This document shows positions 21,293-33,256 of a stretch of 35,928 bases of DNA, piece by piece. The translations under genes and the position numbers were made by a program. Source of the stretch: Periconia sp. R9002 (taxonomy: Eukaryota; Ascomycota; Dothideomycetes; Pleosporales; Periconiaceae); contig JAMAHW010000057.1 in assembly GCA_023627715.1 (NCBI GenBank), positions 1-35,928 on the forward strand, read 5' to 3'. Each line of letters opens with the position of its first letter. Within the stretch, counting starts at the first letter, position 1. The notes under the pieces were generated by a model. It was not told the DNA's origin and ran no database searches. It worked only from the letters and a program-made list of their open reading frames with translations.

Positions 21293-23633
21293 ATGGACAC
21301 AAGTTACCTCTCCCAGCAAGTCACCACCATCATCGGCCAGCTGCACGGCCTGTTTGACGACATTGGCGTCCCCAGCCATGATCGCGACTCGAGAGAGGCA
21401 GAGGTAAGCAGTGCCTGCAACCAATCCTCGTCCAATCACGCTAACTCTTTCTTCCAGCTCTTCTCTGCTCTGTCAGAAACATTACACAACCACCTAAAGC
21501 AGGTCACCAGCGAAAAGCATGAGATGACCGAGGAGGCCCATCGCCTGATGAAGAACATCAGGCAGATGGAGGCCTCGCTGGATGACAATAAACGCAGCCC
21601 CGGTTATGACGACAATGATAACTTCGAGGTCACATATCCTTTGACGCGCTGCATCAAGGAACTAAAGGAGAAGCATGCGCATATCAGCAAGCTGCACCGT
21701 GAGCGCTTTGAACAAGTCCGAAGTCCGTGTTCCCATTGACCACCTTCCAGCCTTTTGCTAACTCTATATAGAACTCGTAGAGGCCTTGGAGTCGTACGCT
21801 TCACATTTCGAATCCTCTTTCGTCCAAATCAAACTCCCTCCCACTGCTCCCAACGCCGTGATATCCCCTTCCTTCGACATCTCTCCCTCCTATGTCGAAT
21901 CCTTAGACCGAGAGTTCACCCGTGTTTACGAGGAGTACAATCGCCGCATCAACACCGTCCAGATCTTGTGCCAGGAGATTATTCAACTATGGGCTGAGCT
22001 AGGCACACCCCAGGCGCAGACAGACACAGCAATCGTTCAGCACTATCGCGAGGCCCCCGAACAATTGGGTCTGCACAAAGACGACCTTGCCCAGTTGAAG
22101 GCAAGAAAGGAACGGCTATTGGAGGAGAAACGGGGACGGGAACGTAAGCTAGGTCAGCTTCGCTCAACCATTGAAGATCTCTGGGACCGCCTCGGTATCG
22201 AACAGCACGAACGTAAGCAGTTCCTGTCAAGCAACCGAGGTTGTGGCCTGCGCACCATCAACGAGTTTGAGGATGAGCTGGCCAGACTGAACGAGCTCAA
22301 ACGCCAAAACCTCCACCTGTTTGTAGAAGAAGCGCGCGTCAAGCTCCAAGAGCTGTGGGACGCGTTGTACTTCTCTGAAGAGGAAATGCTCGACTTCACC
22401 CCTGCCTTCTCCGACGTCTGCAGCGATGCGCTCCTCTCTGCCCACGAAGCCGAGATAAACCGTCTAGAGGCCCTCAAAGAACAGCGTTTGCCCATCTTGC
22501 AGAAGATCGACCGTCATCGTGAGCTTGTCAAAGAGCGTGATGAACTCCAGCAGTCAAGTCAGGACGCCTCGCGTCTCATGGGCCGAGGCCAGAAGGGCGA
22601 GAGGCGCGATCCCGGAAAGCTCCTCCGCGAGGAGAAGATGCGGAAACGTATCGCAAAAGAGTTGCCCAAGGTTGAGGCCGAGCTCCGCAAGACGCTTGAG
22701 AAATGGGAAGACGAATATGGCCGTCCTTTCCTGGTTCTCGGCGAGCGTTATCTGGACGAACTGTATGCCTGTGAGTCTAGAGCTCCACCGCCTCGCTCCA
22801 AGACTCCCAACCCTGGCTCCATGCCTACCAGACAACACTCCAAATCTGTTTCTGCCTCCAGTCGCCCTGCAACAGTTCGAGGACCACCACCGAGCCGTTC
22901 GAAAACACCGGTCAGCAATTTCGGCGCAAGCATCTCGCGTAACCCTCTCGCCAGTTCTATGTCGGCAGCGTCCAACAAAAGCCCGACCAAGATCCCCGCA
23001 AGGGCACCTTTGAAGACCATGCCGCACGGAGGCAACTCACCTGAGCGACGACCTCCCATGCACAAACGTGGAGAATCTGCAACTGTCCGGAGTATGCCTC
23101 CCCCCATGGCTCCACCCCCACGGATGAAGGATCTTTTCATTCCTCCCGAACCGGCCCAAACCCCCCTCAATCGATTCGAATTCAACCGTGGCGAGCGAAG
23201 TGAAAGCATTGTACGATCAGTTCCACCGGAGGACCCATATGACGATCGTTCCTACCTCTCACAAACTATACGCGCCGACTACTCCAACTCATACGCTCCC
23301 CCGGCACCGAACAGCAGGCAAATCTCCAATGCTTCGTCAAACGAGACGGCAATGACCATGCAGTCTGGATCTGAGAACTGGGAAACCTTTAGCGAGCGAT
23401 CAGACGAGCCGCCGGAGCGCGACGTGGACCTTCATTACTACCGCCAGCAGGCTGCGCGTAACAAGCGATTTACACCCGAAGGCGGACACGCCGCATCTCC
23501 GCGGGCAGTGCACGGAAAGAAGATTCGCAGCGTGCGGCCTGTGGAGAGCGACTACATGGTGCAAGAAGGCGATCATATGGTGCGCGTCGTGGAAGGCAGT
23601 GAGGCTGGCTGGACCGACGATGGCGATTACTGA
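21293..23633 (+). CDS. ase1: Ase1/MAP65/PRC1-family microtubule cross-linker
   Basis: Three exons (21293-21403, 21458-21722, 21772-23633) encode 745 residues. The family bundles antiparallel microtubules at the spindle midzone in anaphase. Residues 1-130 carry the N-terminal helices (LSQQVTTIIGQLHGLFDDIG; KLVEALESYASHFES after the second junction). A long coiled-coil/spectrin-like region runs to about 440, with DLWDRLGIE and LQELWDALYFSEEE repeating the family's L-W-D/E-L pattern. The conserved microtubule-binding core ends with KWEDEYGRPFLVLGERYLDEL at about 435-455. The rest is a Pro/Ser/Arg-rich disordered tail, as expected for a region regulated by mitotic kinases. Intron 1 is 54 nt with no in-frame stop, so retention would add 18 residues. 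A clear core gene. Confidence 0.93.
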
Positions 23634-25104
23634 GCTTCTTCCCCTTCTTATCCCTCTCGTTTCATCGCTATGAATTGTTGAACGTCCGATGTCTCCTACG
23701 TCATGAATGATGAACCTGATCCTCATCTTCACGTTCTCCGTCTTTTCTGGATAACGACTGGAATGGTCCTTTATCTGATCACGTTTTGGCTAGCGACTGC
23801 ATTTCCCATTCATGGCCGCCTTGCCGCACGCTCTCACACTGGTATAAAGTGTGTCTGCTTCTCTCATTTGTACCTCTTGAATTGTAATCCATTGCATCGA
23901 GCGAGGCCAACTGTGTTTCGCACACAACGAAAAAAGCTCTGTCTTCACATCCTTCTTTCCACGACTGGATCTGTGGAATGTTTGCCAGCACGCGGACGGA
24001 GCATTCTCTCTATCGGGAGTCACGCCTATTCACTTCTGGTCCAGTCTTCTTCTTTTTTCTCATAATATATTTAGTACACATTCCAGCGGCCTCTACTTCT
24101 TCTTGTTCCTCCAGTCTTATACACAGACATTGAAAAAAGGGCGAACCCAGGCGTTTCTTCTCTCTCTCTCTCATCTTTTCTTCCAACGGAAACCCGGAAT
24201 CGGTCTCACGAACGAAACCCGTCTCCCCATTCTTCACCGCTCGTGGAGAAATTTTTTTGTATTCCGTTTTCTCTCTCTCTCATAGCCTGCCTATCTTTTT
24301 CTCTCCTCTTTCGATACTTGTTCTTTTTAACTGGGGTGGTTGTTCTTTCTGCTATTGATGCTTTTTGCATTTCCCCTACTTTTTTCTTACTCTCGTTGGG
24401 TTTTGTTGAGGAAAGGAGATGCATGGACATGGGCATGTTACCTTTGGGGAACTGGAGCCGATTCCGTGTGTCTCTTGCTTTCGGGATGGATGGGATGCGG
24501 AATGAGAAAGAGAGAGTGTGTATGACTTGTAAGTATTGTAGGTAACAACCAACCAACCTAAAGGGTTAAGAATTGAAGACTCTTTTTCCTTTCTCTCTCT
24601 TGGTCTTGGTTTTGGTTTTGGTGAATGTAGGAGCTTGAGGTTAAGGAATGAAAGCATCAATGTTCTCGAAACAAACAAACCAATCCAGTGAATTTTATTT
24701 TATTTCATTTGGCGAAAAACGTGTATGTTTGATGTTTGATCTTTTTTTTTCATGGTTTCGCGGTTGCGATTGAAGTAGTGCACACTCCGCCCCCTAACGT
24801 TTGTCACCTAACGTCGTTTTTTTTTTATCTAGGTTCTCTACTCTATGTATCTACTCTCTCTACCTATACACTTACCACCTCCCCCTCGCCTAAACGCACG
24901 TACAACACAACCCTTCCCTTTCTACCTACCTACCTCCCTCCCTCCCTACCTTTCCACCTACCTCCCTACCTCCCTTCCCTCCTTCCCCTCCTCCCCCCTC
25001 TCAAACAACCAAACCATACCAAACTATACTATTCATTCATTCACCTAACAATATTACTAGGTTAGCTAACTTCCTTATTTTATACGTGTTCCTAAGCGAT
25101 TAGA

Positions 25105-25460
25105 TAGATAGGGTAGTTAGTGGGGAGAGGTGGGGGAGAGGCTTAAGCATACGTAGAACGTTTAATATTTAAACTTTAGGGAGGTTTTTTTTAGTTAGGA
25201 GGGACGAAGGGGGGAGAGGGGTGTGTAGATGGTTTAGAAAGGGTATAAGGGATAGAGTGGGGGGGTGTAGGGGTTTATGGGGTGGGAGAGAGGGGAAAAG
25301 GGAAAGGGGGGAGAGTGTAGAGGGTGTTTAGGGAGAGGGGGCTAAAGGGATTATCTAGTATTATGGGGTGTGTACTGTGCTAGGTAAGAAGGATGTAGAT
25401 AATAGAAGTAAGGGGTTATTAGTGGGATTGATGTTTGTAGAAGGGGGGTGTTAGTTTAGG
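25105..25460 (+). repeat. G-rich strand-skewed tract with G-quadruplex potential
   Basis: The plus strand holds many runs of 3-7 G in about 350 bp, especially 25200-25345, separated by short A/T loops. Several stretches meet the usual four-G-run pattern for quadruplexes. The block immediately follows a C-rich plus-strand stretch, so purine/pyrimidine skew flips near 25040-25100. No reading frame explains it. Confidence 0.6.
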
Positions 25461-25669
25461 TGTGTTATACTACTTACTTGCGTGTCCGTGTGTAAACAAC
25501 TTCTGAAATACCTAATTCGTAGAGGTCTGCTAAGAGTTTATGTGTTTATTTGCGTGCTTGCATATCTGCTTGTGAGGGGGTTGTCTAATCAGGTAATTCT
25601 TGGAGTGTATGTTTGTGGTTTAAAGGGGATGAATGTACATGTTGGATGTGTGGAGGAGAGATGATCTGA

Positions 25670-25683
25670 CCCTAACCCTAACC
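25670..25683 (+). repeat. Interstitial telomere-type repeat, two CCCTAA units
   Basis: CCCTAACCCTAACC is two full units of the usual fungal telomere repeat. Two units are too few to be a telomere; they may be chance, a transcription-factor site or a repair scar. Confidence 0.5.
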
Positions 25684-25842
25684 TACATACCGTAATCGAT
25701 GAAGGTGGTTCTTACTCGATTGGGTAACTTGGAAGATTTGACAGTGTACAGGGGATTCTTTTTTACAAAAATATGCAAATGGTATATTGCTTCCCCAACT
25801 ATTTAATATATATATGTACAATCCCCCACTCATCCGCAATAT

Positions 25843-27720
25843 TTACAAACCTTTCCCCCCCGTCGCATGCTCATAGTCCTGCTGCAACGGAACAACCACC
25901 CCCTGATAAAACGCCTCGCGAAACGCAGGCTCCTCGAATTCAAACGCAAACGTGTCAAACGTGCACGTTATGCACCGGAGGACCGCTCGCGCGTAGTTTT
26001 CGGATTCGTAGTTGTTGAGGTCGCGGGCTAGGCGCGTTGCGATGGAGACTTCGGTCATGCTGTCTTCTTTGCCGTCTTCGCCTGAGGGGGGTATGGTTGG
26101 TTGGTAAAGGTTGGGAAGGTTGGATGTTGGAGGGGGGAATGACTTACTGAGGTCTTCGGGTTCTCTGAATGATAGGATCGGTGCGCCGTGGGCGAGTTCG
26201 AGGAGTGCGACTCCCAGAGCGAAGACGGTTTCGTTTTTTACCAGTCGGCGCCGTTTAGCGGCGGCAGCGACTTGCGAGGCGGAGGTGAATGTTTGTGAGA
26301 CGTAGAATTGGGATGGGATGAATTTGCCCCCGTGGGTTTTTAGTAGTAGGATGTCTTTTGTTTCCCAGGCTCGAGGCAGCCAGGGTGTGTCGTGGAGTTG
26401 GAGTACGGAAGACGCTAGAGTTAGAGATAGCATGCACTTCTGTCGCGGGGATATCCTTTGTGACCCGTGGATGATGTTGTTCATGGACGCTGCTTCGGAG
26501 ACTTGTGCTTTGGACGCGGGACCCGTCACGGCGTAGACGTGATGCTGCCAGGTTTCGTCTTCGAGTACGCCCAGGCAGCAGTTCTGTTGGTGGCTTGCTA
26601 GCAGCGCTCTGCAGAGACTATCGATTTTGGCAGTCAGGCCTGAAGAGGGGGCGCGCTTTGGCGTAGGTCGCGAAGGGGAAGATACAGTTACGGATGGCGC
26701 AAAACGAGCCATCTTCTTTCCCGGTGTTGGCACTTGGACGGCTGTCACCGTCATCCCTGTGTTAGCCACCTGCGAAGACTCGATCTCGATATCTCGCCAT
26801 TCCCATGGTGGGGTTGAAGTAGGTTGGTGGCGCTTTTCAAAGGTCAGTAGAAAGGCGAATTTTGTTGAGTCTTCCACGCCGCCGTCTTTTCTGATGTCCA
26901 GGCGCAAATTTGCTTGGTGAGGGTGCGTGCAAGCACACGGTGAAAATCGAGAATTGAGACTATCAAAAAGCCTTTGGGCCTGGTCTCGGATATTCTGCCA
27001 GTACGCGGATTGAAGTTTGTTTTTCTTCTCGGTCTTGATAGGTTCGAGTTGGATGGCTCCTGTGGTTAGTTTCGATAACTTCTCGATATCGCGATCGATG
27101 TCTGCAAGTAACGCCCCATACTTTTCCGTGTTGAACCCGCCCCTTGTTTTCAACCAGAAGCTTTTGAAGAACTTTTTGCGCGCCTTCTCATCCACCGTTC
27201 CATCCGAGGCAACCCAAGGTGGGAGGCCGTTATTCTCCAGTTTCAGCTTCTCGCAAAAGAGAGCAATGCGTTTATTCAGCTTTTCTTGGAGGGACATATA
27301 TCGGTTATGATTCTCTCCTAGTCGAACTTTGAGTAAGGCATGTAGTTCATTGTCCTTCCACGCTTCTGTTTGCCGCTCGCTTAGCAGCGCTCTCATCTGA
27401 CTGTCTGGAAGATTGAGCGGGCCAAGGAGCTTATAGCACGTATTCATATAGATTCCGATAGATGCGTCCAGCTAAATGGATAGATCAACATTCGCCATGG
27501 CGAGGTTGTTTTCGATCTACTTACTTGAGTACTATAATCATCGAATATGATTGCGTAGTCTCGCATATTCCTCATCACTCGAATCTGTTTATGTCAGCCT
27601 TCTCTAGCAAGAGTACGAGGAGCTATCATTCAAACTCACGCCATCGCTGTAGTGTTCCAGTGCAGATATTATGAGAGGAATCGAACCCAACACGACGCCC
27701 GCAACCTCAAAGCCGGACAT
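25843..27720 (-). CDS. HeLo-like N-terminus with DUF7580-type pseudokinase-like C-terminus
   Basis: Four exons (27720-27640, 27584-27525, 27471-26148, 26081-25843) join in frame to 567 residues. The N-terminus (MSGFEVAGVVLGSIPLIISA) has the hydrophobic start and helical pattern of fungal HeLo-like/DUF7580 proteins linked to programmed cell death and incompatibility. The C-terminal half looks like a degenerate kinase fold: LASSVLQLHDTPWL resembles a worn catalytic loop and VFALGVALLELAHG a kinase subdomain IX, but no HRD or DFG is visible. The last intron (26082-26147, 66 nt) has no in-frame stop. The gene is divergent from the ankyrin/ZZ gene, with only 190 bp between starts. A cell-death effector role is inferred from family and context, not shown. 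Confidence 0.8.
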
Positions 27721-27910
27721 GATTCCCACTCTTTATCACGCAAAGCCATGAGGGTGTAGGTGGACGAAGGCTGAAAGCTCCCCGCACTCCCAAAAAGGCC
27801 CCCGTGCACGGACCAGGGTGCATGATAGAACCTTCCCCACCTTCAGCCTTGCGTCTTGACTCTTCAGATCAGTCACATCCCTCTTCGAAGGAAGCAAAAA
27901 TGTGAGGATC
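27721..27910. promoter_or_regulatory. 190-bp shared bidirectional promoter
   Basis: The start codons of the DUF7580-type gene (minus) and the ankyrin/ZZ gene (plus) are separated by only 190 bp, so both promoters must overlap here. No clear TATA box or operator is visible. The spacing predicts co-regulation. Confidence 0.55.
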
Positions 27911-30900
27911 ATGGCAGAGCTCGTCTCATCTGCACATGCGCGGTGTTTCCTTGCGTTCGAGTCCCTTATCAAGGCACTCCAGCGGCCAGATCATGACTTC
28001 GACGACCAGATCCGCTTGACAGAGATTCAGAACGAGTTCGACAAATATACCATCTGGGCAGGCAATGTTGGTGCTGCGCATTCCGGGAAAAGGTTCAAAA
28101 TCTCCTTGGACTATCGTCTACGAGAAGCTTCGTTCTTGAAAGAACAGGTTTTACGACTTCTGGCAACTCTGGAAGGGAGGCTTTCAACTGCAGCCGGATT
28201 GGTTCGGGGTGATCACGAACTATCTGACGATCAGAGCGAAGGAACGGATTCTGAGACTTCTACTTCTGATATCGAGGCAAAATCATACCATGACGGGGAA
28301 GCATCCGAGGATTCTTCGTGGGAGATCTCATCTGACGATTCGAATGATGAAGATGGATCCTCTAGGTCTAATCAGAAGGCCGTTCCGAGGTCTGCTGGGA
28401 GAGTATCAGAGATCGCATCGAAACCTGAAGGCAGCACTCCCCCGTCGCACATGTCAAGATTGTTAGACTCCATCGAAATCACCATTGCCTACCTTTATCG
28501 ACTCCCCTTGAGAAAACCTGCACCTCTCGACCGCATCAAAAACAAATCTTTTCCTGATTCGGCATTGTATCAACACTTCGATGTCTTATACGTTAAAGAC
28601 AAGTTTCCAAACCTCCAGCCGCAAGCTGCAATGCGGCTGGGGAAGATGATAACGCGACGCCGGCAAGTACTTTATTACCGCGAAGCTCATAATCAAAATC
28701 TGGAGGTTACTAGGGTGCAACCCGAGGTGGCGACCGAATCACATGACCCACCCCCATCTTCTGTCTACAAAGGCAGACCAAAAGTGAACGTCGAAGACCG
28801 TGGCAGTCAATTAGCATCGAGCCAAGCCCCCAGCAGTCACTTTACGCTGCACTCGAAAGCAACAACCGTACGATCTGGGGATTTAAAACTCCTTGCTTCT
28901 AAGGATAATGCAAATGCCCTATTTGCACCCTCCGTCGCTGAGTCAAAATCATCCATGGCAAGTAGCTATGCGGGGAAAGATCTCCGCGTTGACGTTCCTT
29001 CGCGTCCTAGGGACGAGAATGGTCAGGAACTCGAACAATTTGAATGTCCTTACTGTCTGCTAGCCACGAACATTACTACTGGTCAAAAATGGAAAAAGCA
29101 TGTTCTGGAAGATCTTAAGCCTTATGTGTGCACGTACGGCGATTGCGAACTGTACGACCACTTTTTTGATAGTCGAGATACGTGGTTCAGGCACGAGACC
29201 CAGTACCATCGGACGAAATGGTCTTGCAATATTGATGGACATACAGAGTATGATTCAGAAGAAGACTTTCTCCTACACATGCGCGCAGATCACAATCGCA
29301 GGTTAGACGAGGCCAACTTCAACCTGGTGAAACATCAATTCCAAAAACCGACAAAGAGTGACCGAGGAACGTGTAATTTGTGTCATCGGCAATCAAAGAA
29401 TTTGAGAAGCCATGTCTCCCGACATCTTCAACAGATGGCTATTTTTGCACTCCCGCGAGCCAATCATACATCTGGCAGTGGGCATGCGGAGCGTGACTCT
29501 CACTCTTCAAGATTTAAAAAGGATGACAGCGACGAAAGTAGATCGTCTAATAGTGGCTCAGTCGACACAGATGAACCTCCTGACCAGCAGTCAGTTCCAA
29601 AGAACTTGGAATCTGAAACGGCCGACTTGGAAAACGATCTTGAAAGCGATTTTGATGAGGGTGACCCCATCCCTGACGATATGGGAGGCCAGGGTTGGGA
29701 CAATGTCACCGACAAATTCTCCAAGGCTAGACAAGCAGCTTTCAGAGACTTACGCATACTGATGCTCCGGATGAGTGACAAAGGCCGGCTTCAGATGTCG
29801 TCAATGCTTGAAAAGATGCACATTGACACCCGGTATGTTGAAATCCGGGTATACAGTTATTCGTTATTGAGACACTGATCATTTACTGAAATCCCTCTGA
29901 TTGTATTGAGCTGACTTCGTACTCAATATCTAGGTATGAAGACGAGGACATCCTCGTGGAACATCTTAAGAAGGTGGATGTAGTAATTATAGGGAATGTC
30001 CTCCTCAGCTGGCTTGAACTCAGCTCAATCGTTGGTCGAATTCGCGAGCGGACACGCGTGCCAATTATTGTTATAGGCGCTTCGGCACAAAGTGTAAAAA
30101 CACTTCAGGGTACGTATAGTGAGATAGAATGCTGGCTCGTGAATCCCAGTCAGAGCGATCTCGAAGATGCTCTGGGGAGACTGTGTCAATGGGCGCCGGC
30201 TCCGCCTCATTGGCGACCAGCGACCCCAACCAGATCAACCCCACCTCCGATTCCCGCCGGAACCGCCGAAGAAGCTCTGCTTAGGATTCTGCAACAGCTA
30301 GAAAGCTTTGCAGACCTCTTCAATTGCGCTGTTATCAACCGTGGATTCTATCGTGTCTTCAAAAGAAACGAGCTGGACCTGATGAAACGTACACTATGGA
30401 AGATGTCACCACCTGCTTGGGAGTATCGCGAAACCTGCTATGCGCTAGATTGGACTGAAGAAGAAGACACTCCGGCGTCTTATTTCCGAAGTTATAAACA
30501 AGGCATGGCAAACTTTGCTCAGATAAAAGGGTTAATCAAAAGCCAGTGGAGAATATACAATCCGCCCCGTATCATTGCTGATTTTGACAGCGTAGACCCA
30601 GAGATACGTAGGCGCGTGGATGATGCACTCTGGAGGATTGAGACCTTCTGCAAACTCTTTGCTTGGCGAAACTACGGTCCAGGTAAATTTAATGGGCGAG
30701 ATATGACTGTCCAAATAGATTGGCTACACGGCGGTATCTTGGCTAAGCTGTCCCAGACTGTTGACGATGTCAGCGTGGTGGAGCTGCTTGAGAGACTTCC
30801 AACATGTTTTGGGAAGGGAAATGCTGATTTGACGTCCGAAACACTAATGGATATACTTTACTTGTGGCATGATATAACTGAGCTTCTTCCAGCGATTGAT

Positions 30901-32907
30901 GGTGATACAGTCGGAGCACGGTCAGATGAGATCTCCGATAAGGTTGACATGGGAAACCACGATTTATACCATCGCACCAAGAAATCAGGTGAGAATATAC
31001 AAAAAACGGTTTCTAGTATCTTACTGACAACAAAAAGCAAAATGGCGCTTCTTGCTCGTAACGCATGGCTTCTCTGTTATTATCAAAGCCCATCAACTAT
31101 GGGAGCGCCCGGATTTTTCTATTCTAGATGTCATCCCCGAGAACGACCTTACTGCCTGGAGATCGTCCACTTCTAGTAGCTCTCTTGCCGACTTTCTCCG
31201 AGTGCCTATTCTCTATGCCTACGAAGATCGACTGAATGCAGCTCCCCCCGACCCCTCACCGTTTGTTAACGCGCTCCGGGTGGCTTCGTATGAAGGCCGT
31301 GAGTGGGCAGTAAGGCAGCTCATAATTCTTGGAGCAGATGTAAACTCCATCAGCGGTCATGATCAGTACTTCTGTACTGCGCTTTTGGCCGCTTCATCTC
31401 AAGGCCATTCCAACGTGGTCAGATTGTTGCTAGATAAAGCGGCCGACACCACTGTGACAGATAAGGACGGTTGTACACCGCTTCATCTGGCATGTAGCCA
31501 GGGGTCATTGGTCGTGGTGAGGTTACTTCTCGAGCATGGAGCAGACGTCAGTAAGGTACAAGAGGAAGGGTGGACATGTCTCCATTACTCATCGAGGAAC
31601 GGTTCAGTCACGAACGTAGTACTCTTGATAGAGGCCGGGGCAGATATAAACGCGACCACAGACGAAGGCTGGACACCTCTTCATTTTGCAGTTTGGAGGG
31701 GTGAACCTGATGTCACCAGGATATTGATTAAAGCTGGAGCAAATGTGAATGCGATGACACACCAAGGCTTGACATCTGTTCACCTCGCAGTCGACGGCGG
31801 TGAACCCGAGAGTTTCAGGCTATTGCTTGACGCTGGAGCAGACGTAAACTGGAAATCCCATTCCGATTTGACGCCACTAAACTACGCAGCTAACACTGGG
31901 GATTGCGATGCGGTCAAGCTGCTGCTCGATCATGGGGCAGATGTGCAAATAGCAAACGATCAAGGCTGGACGCCACTCATTACAGCTGCAGCTAAGGGTC
32001 ATCTCGACATAGTCAAACTGCTAGTAGTAGTGGGGGCTGACATGGCGGCGGCGAACCATTACGGCCGCACAGCACTCCACGTAGCCGCAACTAATGGCCA
32101 CATCGATTTGGTCAAATTTCTCTTCACGTGTGACGGTTTTCAAGTCAACAGCCTCGATCCAGTATTTGGCACCTTCTTGAACTCCCTTGCCTTCCTGGGG
32201 CACACGGATCTTTTACGAATGGCCTACGAGCAATGCAACGCAGATAAGGAGCTACATGAGCCACAACGCCGGAACCCTCTTCATCTGGCCGCGAGCGGAG
32301 GTCATCTCAATACTTTCCAATATCTCATGAGCCTAGGTTTCGATCTAAAAGCTAAGGACGAGAAAGAAGACACAGTGTTGGCATATGCCTGTTTGGGAGG
32401 TTCAGTGGAAATCGTAGACATATTGCTGGAGCATTATAATCCCGTTTCTGATATTCCTAGCGAGGCATATCCGGGCCGCACTGGGACACAATGGACACCT
32501 CTGCATTGGGCTTGCAAGGCAGGGAACCAGGAAATCGTCAAAAGACTGGTCGATGCGGGTCATACCAACGAAGTGTGCGTGATCCCGGACTATGGGTCTT
32601 GGACCCCTCCACAAATTGCCGTTTTCCATGGACATGGGGTCATGCTTCTCGATGGATTCCACTGGAGTCATAGTACCGGTAGACCTCACCTCGACTTCAC
32701 GTGCGATGGATGCAACTACGTAAGTCCTCATTCCAAACCCTCGGCGACGAGAAAATTGCACTCACAAATTATTTTGCGCTCTAGGTGATATACGGCACCC
32801 GTTACAACTGCAAGACCTGCAGTAATTTTGACTACTGTTTCATGTGTTATCCTTTGTTGAAAAATTTACACAAGTCTCACGAATGGGATCTGGTCGAACC
32901 TACCTAA
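27911..32907 (+). CDS. Large zinc-finger, ankyrin-repeat and ZZ-finger protein (NLR-like sensor architecture)
   Basis: Four exons (27911-29832, 29934-30988, 31038-32719, 32785-32907) encode 1593 residues. Order: an uncharacterised N-terminal domain (1-100); an acidic Ser-rich linker; a fungal C2H2-like zinc-finger block at about 376-515 (CPYC, CTYGDC, CNLCHRQ, HVSRHLQQMAIFALP); a segment at about 641-730 (VDVVIIGNVLLSW, VPIIVIGAS) that looks like a degenerate receiver-type alpha/beta domain; an unrecognised helical part (740-1060); about twelve ankyrin repeats at about 1066-1510 (such as GCTPLHLACSQG); and a C-terminal ZZ finger at about 1546-1580 (CDGC..YNCKTC..FDYCFMC..H..H). The parts fit fungal repeat-sensor proteins, which recognise partners through ankyrins. 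There is no NACHT/NB-ARC domain. Intron 2 uses an AAG acceptor. It is paired divergently with the HeLo-like gene. Confidence 0.85.
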
Positions 32908-33256
32908 TAGCTTTTTCACACGTCGTGGTTTTTTTATCACAAATCTACTCCACATCAAAAAAATATATTTTCGATAGCGATGCGATTCAATCAGTCGTTG
33001 TATCTCACAACTCTAATAGCGGGGGAGGGAGTGGAAGAAATTAGGCTTAGAAGTTTATGTCGTATCCCTCTTACTTGTTTTTGTACTATATCCTACTGCC
33101 TCCTTCAAACTACCTTTAACAAGAAATATACAAAGCAGGACAACATCACCACACAATATTCATCGCCCCATTGCCACAGAAGTAAACAAGAGAGTACAAC
33201 GACGTCCTCAGCCCAACCACACACACCCACAAAAGAGGTAACCTCCTATTTCAATG
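32908..33256. other. Convergent intergenic spacer
   Basis: A short AT-rich spacer between the 3' ends of the ankyrin/ZZ gene and the aldo-keto reductase. It contains only terminator-like A/T runs and no gene. Confidence 0.5.

Larger units (their letters stand above)
23634..25842. other. 2.2-kb convergent intergenic region, no gene
   Basis: It separates the 3' ends of two convergent genes. The first 1.3 kb is T/C-rich with only short, compositionally driven frames. C-rich tetranucleotide-like runs at about 24925-24995 switch abruptly to a G-rich plus strand from about 25105. Two telomere-type units are present near its end. No RNA gene was recognised. Confidence 0.5.

Noticed and set aside
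24103..24545. Short hydrophobic plus-strand frames after Ase1
   Set aside because: T/C-rich simple sequence produces Phe/Leu/Ser-rich frames; no conserved motif, and overlapping frames are equally open.
24736..25065. 109-codon plus-strand frame, Pro/Leu/Thr-rich
   Set aside because: Encoded by CCT/CTAC-type repeats; compositional only.
27911..32907. Classical NLR with NACHT or NB-ARC domain
   Set aside because: No Walker A (GxxxxGK) motif was found in the protein.
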